Positions 58,736-64,000 of a stretch of 64,000 bases of DNA are shown one piece after another. The notes beneath the pieces are model-generated. The model was not told the origin of the DNA. It was given only the letters and a program-made list of their open reading frames with translations, and did not search any database. The DNA is from Poriferisulfidus sp965221375 (lineage in GTDB: Bacteria; Pseudomonadota; Gammaproteobacteria; Poriferisulfidales; Poriferisulfidaceae): NCBI GenBank assembly GCA_965221375.1, contig OZ244883.1, positions 558,001 through 622,000 on the forward strand, given 5' to 3'. The translations under genes and the position numbers were made by a program. Position 1 is the stretch's first letter; each line of letters opens with the position of its first letter.

Positions 58736-59254
58736 ATCAGCGCAGAAAAAGAGATCCGCCTCAATGAGGACATCACAGTGCCGCGTGTGCGGTTGATTGA
58801 CCAGGACGGAGAGAACCGGGGTGTTGTAGGCCTGTCAGAGGCCCGACAAGTGGCAGTAGAAGCCGAAATGGACTTGGTGGAAATATCGCCGAATGCCAAA
58901 CCGCCGGTGTGTAAATTGATGGACTATGGGAAATTTTGCTTTGAGCGAAAGAAAAAGGCGCAACAGGCTCGCAAACGTCAAAAGCAGACCCAAATCAAGG
59001 AAATCAAGTTCCGGCCGGGCACCGAAGAGGGCGATTACCAGGTCAAATTACGTAATCTGGAACGCTTTTTGAAGGAAGGCAACAAGACCAAAGTGACGGT
59101 ACGCTTTCGCGGTCGAGAAATGCGTCATCGCGACTTGGGTCAACGGCAGATGGACCGCATTGGCAGTGATCTTGAGCCATTTGGTGAAATTGAGCAGGAG
59201 CCCAAAATGGAAAATCGCCAGATGGTGATGGTGCTCGCTCCGCGTCGCCGCTGA
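58736..59254 (+). CDS. infC: Translation initiation factor IF-3, AUC start
   Basis: 172 residues if translation starts at ATC 58736. GGAGG (58724-58728) lies exactly 7 bases before it, and the frame then reads ISAEKEIRLNEDITVPRVRLID, matching the normal IF-3 N-terminus. The first ordinary start codon (GTG 58778) would cut off part of the conserved N-domain. Unusual AUU/AUC/AUA starts are known for infC and allow IF-3 to repress its own synthesis. Core motifs LVEISPNAKPPVCKLMDYGK and EIKFRPGTEEGDYQVKLRN, and the C-terminal RQMVMVLAP, are intact. Confidence 0.93.
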   Translation: MSAEKEIRLNEDITVPRVRLIDQDGENRGVVGLSEARQVAVEAEMDLVEISPNAKPPVCKLMDYGKFCFERKKKAQQARKRQKQTQIKEIKFRPGTEEGDYQVKLRNLERFLKEGNKTKVTVRFRGREMRHRDLGQRQMDRIGSDLEPFGEIEQEPKMENRQMVMVLAPRRR

Positions 59255-59276
59255 GAATGTGCTGTTTATTTGAACC

Positions 59277-59474
59277 ATGCCTAAACTCAAAACCAATCGC
59301 GGCGCGGCCAAACGCTTTCGCAAGACCGCCAGCGGCAAGTTCCGCTGTCGTCAGTCGCATCGTAATCATATCCTGACCAAGAAAAGCACCAAGCGCAAGC
59401 GCGTGTTGCGCGCTCCCGACCACATTGATGCGGCGGACGTCGCTTCCGTGCGTCGCTTGCTTCCTTATATTTGA
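59277..59474 (+). CDS. rpmI: Ribosomal protein bL35
   Basis: 65 residues, very basic, starting MPKLKTNRGAAKRFRKTASG and ending LLPYI as in other L35 proteins. It lies between infC and rplT in the universal order. Confidence 0.98.
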   Translation: MPKLKTNRGAAKRFRKTASGKFRCRQSHRNHILTKKSTKRKRVLRAPDHIDAADVASVRRLLPYI

Positions 59475-59480
59475 GCGATC

Positions 59481-59846
59481 ATGCCTAGAGTAAAACGCGG
59501 CGTTACCACCCACGCACGCCACCGCAAGGTACTGAAGCAGGCGCGAGGCTATTACGGAGCCCGCAGCCGCACGTTTCGTTCCGCCAACCAGGCGGTCATT
59601 CGGGCGGGTCAATATGCGTACCGCGACCGGCGAGCACGCAAGCAGGATTTTCGGCGTCTGTGGATTGTGCGGATCAATGCAGCGGCACGTATGTGTGGAT
59701 TGTCCTACAGTCGTCTTATGTGTGGACTGTCGCGTGCGCAAGTGGAAATTGATCGCAAGATGTTGGCCGACCTGGCCATGAACGACTTCGAGACGTTCGA
59801 ACAATTGGCGGCTCAAGCCAAGGCCCAGTTGTCTCCATCTACCTGA
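59481..59846 (+). CDS. rplT: Ribosomal protein bL20
   Basis: 121 residues. MPRVKRGVTTHARHRKVLK, then ARGYYGARSRTFRSANQAV and WIVRINAAAR are the family hallmarks. Only 6 bases follow rpmI. L20 binds 23S rRNA and in E. coli also represses this operon; the internal operator cannot be confirmed by eye. Confidence 0.98.
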   Translation: MPRVKRGVTTHARHRKVLKQARGYYGARSRTFRSANQAVIRAGQYAYRDRRARKQDFRRLWIVRINAAARMCGLSYSRLMCGLSRAQVEIDRKMLADLAMNDFETFEQLAAQAKAQLSPST

Positions 59847-59870
59847 GCGGATACGCGGAGTCGCCGCGCC

Positions 59871-60869
59871 ATGCCGCAATCTGAACAACTCCGCCAACAA
59901 GCACTAGCAGAGATTGAGGCTGCACCGGACAGTGCGGCTTTAGAACACCTGAGAGTCGCCTATCTGGGCCGCAAGGGCGCGGTCACATTGGCTTTGCGAG
60001 GATTGGGCGACTTGCCGGCCGAGCAGCGTCCTGAGGCAGGGGCAGAACTGCAGCAGGTGCGCACTGCGATTGAGCAGGCTCTTCAGCAACGCCGGGAAAT
60101 TCTGGCGCAAGCCGAGACGCAGGCGCGTTTGGACACCGAGCAATTGGATGTCACGCTTGCCGGACGCCGGTTGCCACCGGGCGCGAACCACCCCACGATT
60201 GATATTCAGAGACGTATTTGTACGTGGTTCTCACGCTTCGGTTTTCGCGTGACCTACGGGCCGGAAATCGAAGACGATCAGCACAACTTCGAAGCGCTCA
60301 ATATTCCTCCGTCGCATCCGGCGCGGGCCATGCACGATACGTTTTACTTTGGCGACGGCCGACTGTTGCGCACCCATACCTCGCCGGTACAGATTCGGGC
60401 CATGCGCCAGCAGCATCCGCCTTTGCGCATGGTTGCTCCGGGGCGCGTATACCGCTGCGATTCCGATCCGACGCACAGCCCGATGTTTCATCAGGTGGAA
60501 GGCTTGTGTGTGGAAGAAGACGTCAGCATGGCGGACTTGAAAGGCGTGCTGGTTGCGTTTCTGCAGGATTTTTTTGGCGACCGCGACATTGAGACGCGAT
60601 TTCGGGCTTCTTATTTCCCGTTTACCGAACCTTCAGCAGAAGTAGACGTGCGTCCTGCCGGAGGCGAATGGTTGGAAGTTCTGGGCTGCGGTCTGGTGCA
60701 TCCGAATGTGCTTCGCGGGGTCGACATTGATCCGGAACGCTATTCCGGCTTTGCGTTCGGGATGGGGGTTGAACGACTGGCGATGTTGTATTACGGCATT
60801 CCTGATCTGCGCGTGCTGTTTGCGAACGATTTGCGCTTTTTGAATCAGTTCAGTCGGAGTTCGGTATGA
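59871..60869 (+). CDS. pheS: Phenylalanyl-tRNA synthetase alpha subunit
   Basis: 332 residues. N-terminal coiled coil (about 1-90), then the class II core: HPTIDIQRRICTWF, FGFRVTYGPEIEDD, HDTFYF, RTHTSPVQIRAM, YRCDSDPTHSPMFHQVEG and the motif 3 region FAFGMGVERLAML. Stop and pheT start overlap (ATGA). Confidence 0.97.
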   Translation: MPQSEQLRQQALAEIEAAPDSAALEHLRVAYLGRKGAVTLALRGLGDLPAEQRPEAGAELQQVRTAIEQALQQRREILAQAETQARLDTEQLDVTLAGRRLPPGANHPTIDIQRRICTWFSRFGFRVTYGPEIEDDQHNFEALNIPPSHPARAMHDTFYFGDGRLLRTHTSPVQIRAMRQQHPPLRMVAPGRVYRCDSDPTHSPMFHQVEGLCVEEDVSMADLKGVLVAFLQDFFGDRDIETRFRASYFPFTEPSAEVDVRPAGGEWLEVLGCGLVHPNVLRGVDIDPERYSGFAFGMGVERLAMLYYGIPDLRVLFANDLRFLNQFSRSSV

Positions 60870-62890
60870 AGTGCGATGTGGACTGGCTGTCCCAGTGGGT
60901 GGACCCGTTGCCGCCTGTGGAGGAATTGGCGCAGCAATTAACCCAGGCAGGTTTGGAAGTCGACCAATACGACGACGGTGTTCTCGATATTGACTTGACG
61001 CCCAATCGTGGGGACTGCCTCAGTATTCTGGGATTGGCGCGCGAAGTCTCGGCATTGACGAAAGCGCCATTGTCGGAGACCACGACGTCCAGTAGTGAAG
61101 AAGAAAATTTTTCGGCAGGTTCTCTAAATCTGGGCGCAGTGGACGCGCAGGCCTGTCCGTATTACCAGTTGCGTCTGATTGAAGGTATTGATGCCCAGGC
61201 GCAGACTCCCGACTGGATGCGGGAACGTCTGGAGCGACACGGGGTGCGGGCGCATCATTTACTGGTCGACGTGACCAACTACGTCATGCTGGAGTTGGGT
61301 CAACCGCTGCATGCCTTTGACGCAAATACGCTGACGCCGGAATTTTCCGTCCGTTGGGCCCGAGAACGCGAAGCGATTGAAGCTTTGGACGGCACCGAGT
61401 TGTCTTTGGAGCCTGATATGTTGGTCATCGCGGCGGAAGATCAGCCGGTGGCCATTGCCGGCATTATTGGAGGTGCCGGTTCCGCGGTCAGTGCCGAAAC
61501 GACCAGCGTGGTGCTGGAGGCGGCCCATTTTGCGCCGATGGCCATTGCCGGACGTGCGCGCCGTCTGAAGCTGCATACGGAGTCTTCCCACCGCTTTGAG
61601 CGGGGTGTGGACCCGCGCTTGGCGCCGCAGGCCATGCGTCGAGCCACCGAATTGATTCTCGAACACGCCGGAGGACGGGTTGCCGGAGATGTGTCGAAGG
61701 GAGAACTGCCACCGGCACATCGCTCGCCAGACATTCAATTGCGGGTAGGGCGCCTGCATCAATGTTTAGCCACGGAGGTAGAGGGGGCTGAAGTGGAGCG
61801 AATTTTGACGGCGTTGGGCTGCAAGCTGCAGTCCACCGACGACGGATGGCATGTGTCGCCTCCCGGTTGGCGTTTTGATTTGGAAATTGAAGAAGACCTG
61901 GTCGAGGAAGTCGCGCGTTTGTTCGGTTACGATCGCATTCCTTCGGCGGCCATGTCGCGACCCGGCAGCTGGGATAGCGCTCAGCCGGAATTGGAGACGC
62001 AACTGCGCTATTGCCAGACGCGGCTGGTGGAGCGGGGTTATTCAGAAGCAGTCACCTATAGTTTTATCGAAGAGCGCCTGCAGAACCTGTTTGCGCCCAA
62101 GGTCGATCCCTGGAAACTGGTCAATCCTTTGTCTCAAGATCTGTCCGTGATGCGTTCAACGCTGATTCCCAGTTTGCTGCAAACCGCTCAATACAACCTC
62201 AACCGCCAACAGCCCAGTGTGCGCTTGTTTGAAACCGCCCAAGTCTTCTCTCAAGAAAAGGGGAGTCCAAAGGAAACCTGGATTGTGGCAGGCGTGGCTT
62301 GTGGAGCTGCGCATCCGCTGCAGTGGGGCGTTCAGCCTGCCGAGATCGACTTTTACGATGTCAAAGGCGATGTGGAAAACCTTTTGCAGGCGCAATTGGA
62401 TGAAGTGACATTTGAGGCGGTGGAGCATGCGGCGCTGCATCCGGGTCAAACGGCCTGTGTGCGGTTACGGGGGCAGGAATTGGGAGTCATCGGCGCAGTA
62501 CATCCGCGTCTGCATGAGGAGTTTGACTTGCCGAGCCCCGCGTTCGTTTTTGAATTAAAACTGGAAGATTGGAGCAACATCTCAAAAACCACTTTCACGC
62601 CGTATTCGGAATACCCGCAGGTGGCCCGAGATTTGAGTTTGGTTCTGCCGGAAACTGTTTCTGCTGCCGACGTGGAAGCATGCGTTCGCGCATTGGGTAT
62701 TGAGACACTGCACCATTGTGTGGTTTTTGATGTGTATCGCGGATCGGAACTGGAGGAGGGCTGCAAAAGTTTTGGCTTACATTTGATATTTCAGAGTTTT
62801 TCGCATACACTTACAACCACCGAAGTCGATCAGCTGGTTGCGAAAGTAACGGCTGAATTGGAGAAACGCCTAAGGGTTAGGCCCCGATGA
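60866..62890 (+). CDS. pheT: Phenylalanyl-tRNA synthetase beta subunit lacking the tRNA-binding OB domain
   Basis: 674 residues against roughly 795 in E. coli. The N-terminus KCDVDWLSQWVDPLPPVEEL with QQLTQAGLEVD reads normally up to residue 34, then jumps within a few residues to LDIDLTPNRGDCLSILGLARE, which in E. coli lies after residue 150. The EMAP/OB-fold domain that usually sits between is therefore missing cleanly, in frame. The rest is intact: the B3/B4 editing domain (FERGVDPRLAPQAMRRATELI), the B5 domain, the catalytic-like core and the C-terminal ferredoxin-like anticodon domain (FTPYSEYPQVARDLSLV). Confidence 0.95.
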   Translation: MKCDVDWLSQWVDPLPPVEELAQQLTQAGLEVDQYDDGVLDIDLTPNRGDCLSILGLAREVSALTKAPLSETTTSSSEEENFSAGSLNLGAVDAQACPYYQLRLIEGIDAQAQTPDWMRERLERHGVRAHHLLVDVTNYVMLELGQPLHAFDANTLTPEFSVRWAREREAIEALDGTELSLEPDMLVIAAEDQPVAIAGIIGGAGSAVSAETTSVVLEAAHFAPMAIAGRARRLKLHTESSHRFERGVDPRLAPQAMRRATELILEHAGGRVAGDVSKGELPPAHRSPDIQLRVGRLHQCLATEVEGAEVERILTALGCKLQSTDDGWHVSPPGWRFDLEIEEDLVEEVARLFGYDRIPSAAMSRPGSWDSAQPELETQLRYCQTRLVERGYSEAVTYSFIEERLQNLFAPKVDPWKLVNPLSQDLSVMRSTLIPSLLQTAQYNLNRQQPSVRLFETAQVFSQEKGSPKETWIVAGVACGAAHPLQWGVQPAEIDFYDVKGDVENLLQAQLDEVTFEAVEHAALHPGQTACVRLRGQELGVIGAVHPRLHEEFDLPSPAFVFELKLEDWSNISKTTFTPYSEYPQVARDLSLVLPETVSAADVEACVRALGIETLHHCVVFDVYRGSELEEGCKSFGLHLIFQSFSHTLTTTEVDQLVAKVTAELEKRLRVRPR

Positions 62891-62909
62891 CCCTATTAAA
62901 GACTCCGAC

Positions 62910-63200
62910 ATGTCCAAAACTCTGACCAGAGCTGATTTGGTGATTTACCTGTCCGATGAGATGGGCTTGAATCGGCTGGAAGCACGACGACTCGTGGACG
63001 CTTTGTTCAATGAAATCAGCGAGGCTTTGTACGCCGGTGAAGATGTGCGCCTGTGGGGGTTTGGAAATTTCGTATTACGTGACAAGCCACAGCGGCCCGG
63101 CCGAAACCCCCGCAACGGACAGGAAGCGGTGATTAAGCCTCGGCGCGTGGTGACTTTTCGACCGGGACAGAAGCTGCGTAAGAAAGTCGGCGGTTTATGA
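62910..63200 (+). CDS. ihfA: Integration host factor subunit alpha
   Basis: 96 residues. TLTRADLVIYLSDEMGLNRLEAR, then VRLWGFGNFVLRDKPQRPGRNP with the DNA-intercalating Pro on the beta arm, and VVTFRPGQKLRKKV at the end. It bends DNA as a heterodimer with IhfB. The location after pheT is the normal gammaproteobacterial one. The stop overlaps the next gene by 4 bases. Confidence 0.96.
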   Translation: MSKTLTRADLVIYLSDEMGLNRLEARRLVDALFNEISEALYAGEDVRLWGFGNFVLRDKPQRPGRNPRNGQEAVIKPRRVVTFRPGQKLRKKVGGL

Positions 63201-63544
63201 GCGAACCGTCGCAGTCGGTTTCGGCGATCGTGCCGAACAAGCGTTATTTCACGATTGGGGAAGTTAGCCAGTTATGTCAGGTCAAGGATCACGTGCTGCG
63301 ATATTGGGAATCCAAGGTTCCAAAATTACGTCCTCAGCGGCGTCAGGGGCGACGCTATTACCGGCGTGAGGATGTGTTGCTGGTACGCCAGATTCATGGT
63401 CTGATGAAACACGAAGGGTATACTTTGGAAGGGGCTTGGCAAAAACTGGAGGCACAACCTCCGGCACAGGAAAGCCCTCAAATGCAGGCGATCCAACAAG
63501 CGGTCGTAGAGTTGGAGGAAGTCCTGCATATGTTGCGTGAGTAG
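63197..63544 (+). CDS. MerR-family transcriptional regulator
   Basis: 115 residues. The winged-helix domain reads YFTIGEVSQLCQVKDHVLRYWE, then GRRYYRREDVLLVRQIHGLM, followed by a short helix for dimerisation. It has no effector domain or metal-binding Cys, unlike classical MerR sensors. A gene of this type follows ihfA in many gammaproteobacteria; its targets are unknown. Confidence 0.93.
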   Translation: MSEPSQSVSAIVPNKRYFTIGEVSQLCQVKDHVLRYWESKVPKLRPQRRQGRRYYRREDVLLVRQIHGLMKHEGYTLEGAWQKLEAQPPAQESPQMQAIQQAVVELEEVLHMLRE

Positions 63545-63561
63545 GTCATGCCGTTACAAGG

Positions 63562-63638
63562 CGGGGTGTGGCGCAGTCTGGTAGCGCACCGCAATGGGGT
63601 TGCGGTGGTCGGAGGTTCAAATCCTCTCACCCCGACCA
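63562..63638 (+). tRNA. tRNA-Pro (anticodon GGG)
   Basis: 77 bases with encoded CCA. The acceptor CGGGGTG pairs with CACCCCG, the D-arm GCGCAGTCTGGTAGCGC is present, the anticodon loop ATGGGGT carries GGG, and the T-arm GAGGTTCAAATCCTC is intact. A run of six T follows the CCA and may help termination. Confidence 0.97.
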
Positions 63639-63680
63639 GTTTTTTCTGATCCTTTCATACACCGAAGAGCAACTCGCCAC

Positions 63681-64000
63681 ATGGCTTGGGACTTGGAGTT
63701 GGCGCTGGTTGTCGCGACAGCTGCAACCGGTGTGATTCGTTACGGCTATCGGGGATGGCTGCGCTTGCGGCATCAGGCTCCGGCTCCGCATCGCCCCTGG
63801 GTGGTGGAGTGGTCCCATTCCCTGTTTCCGGTGTTGCTGCTGGTGCTGGTGCTGCGCACCTTCGTGGTGGAGCCTTTCCGGATTCCTTCAGGCTCAATGA
63901 TGCCGACCTTGCTGATCGGTGATTTGATTTTGGTCAATAAATTCAGTTACGGTCTACGATTGCCGGTTTCCCACAACTTGCTGCTTGACACGGGCGAGCC
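63681..64000 (+). CDS. lepB: Signal peptidase I (3' end outside window)
   Basis: The first 106 residues are visible. One N-terminal membrane helix, a basic loop (RGWLRLRHQAPAPHRPW), a second helix (LFPVLLLVLVLRTFVVEPF) and then the catalytic Ser motif IPSGSMMPTL with GDLILVNKFSYGLRLPV, typical of proteobacterial LepB. It removes signal peptides from exported proteins. ATG 63681 is the natural start. Confidence 0.95.
   Translation, partial: MAWDLELALVVATAATGVIRYGYRGWLRLRHQAPAPHRPWVVEWSHSLFPVLLLVLVLRTFVVEPFRIPSGSMMPTLLIGDLILVNKFSYGLRLPVSHNLLLDTGE

Overview
The window comes from a gammaproteobacterium. The evidence is a gammaproteobacterial LpoA lipoprotein, a Vibrio-type TonB2 module (DUF3450/TtpC/ExbB/ExbD/TonB/TPR), a homodimeric-type AceE, the order thrS-infC-rpmI-rplT-pheS-pheT-ihfA-MerR, and an rRNA operon with tRNA-Ile(GAT) and tRNA-Ala(TGC) in the spacer. 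I cannot name the genus from sequence alone. The housekeeping DNA is GC-rich; two blocks (about 23.1-30.3 kb and 50.3-56.7 kb) are visibly more AT-rich and hold accessory, defence-like genes.

Layout. (1) 2-16160: three tandem paralogues of a very large secreted protein. The first is cut by the window edge; the other two are about 2340 residues each. Each full copy has a signal peptide, several Ig-like modules, eleven Calx-beta-like repeats of about 108 residues, and a C-terminal autotransporter-type beta-barrel. Both full copies follow a duplicated upstream region carrying a run of 11 or 13 G. (2) 16409-21448: rrn operon 16S-tRNA-Ile-tRNA-Ala-23S-5S with a strong terminator. (3) 21500-23103: birA-coaX. 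(4) 23176-30257: a compact six-gene operon, DndC-like sulfurtransferase, DUF262/DUF1524 (SspE/GmrSD-like), SNF2 ATPase, ParB-like protein, a ParB-HTH-like protein and a beta-CASP metallo-beta-lactamase nuclease. The usual dndB/D/E or sspB/C/D partners are absent. It is the best candidate for an undescribed system, possibly a phosphorothioate-type modification and restriction module. (5) 30369-34114: three-subunit proton-translocating transhydrogenase and an endonuclease III-related protein. (6) 34173-37856, minus strand: an orphan HipB-like regulator with a perfect palindromic operator, then ubiG-gph-rmuC and a YciK-like SDR. (7) 37863-42792, minus strand: the TonB2-type energy-transduction operon. 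(8) lpoA (minus) diverges from aceE-aceF-lpd (plus).

(9) 50306-56675 is a second accessory block. It has a DprA-like protein, a Dam-type methylase with an in-frame run of 10 G inside its SAM motif (a likely on/off contingency locus), a PD-(D/E)xK protein, a second restriction-modification pair read from the minus strand with a 53-residue CxxC protein in front, and a Fic protein. (10) 56808-63544 is the translation cluster thrS-infC-rpmI-rplT-pheS-pheT-ihfA plus a MerR regulator. infC has an AUC start and PheT lacks the tRNA-binding OB domain. tRNA-Pro(GGG) and the start of lepB follow.

Two themes stand out. Poly-G tracts occur both at surface-protein genes and in a DNA methylase gene, which suggests this lineage uses slipped-strand phase variation. 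Several apparently unrelated DNA modification or restriction systems also sit between conserved core operons.
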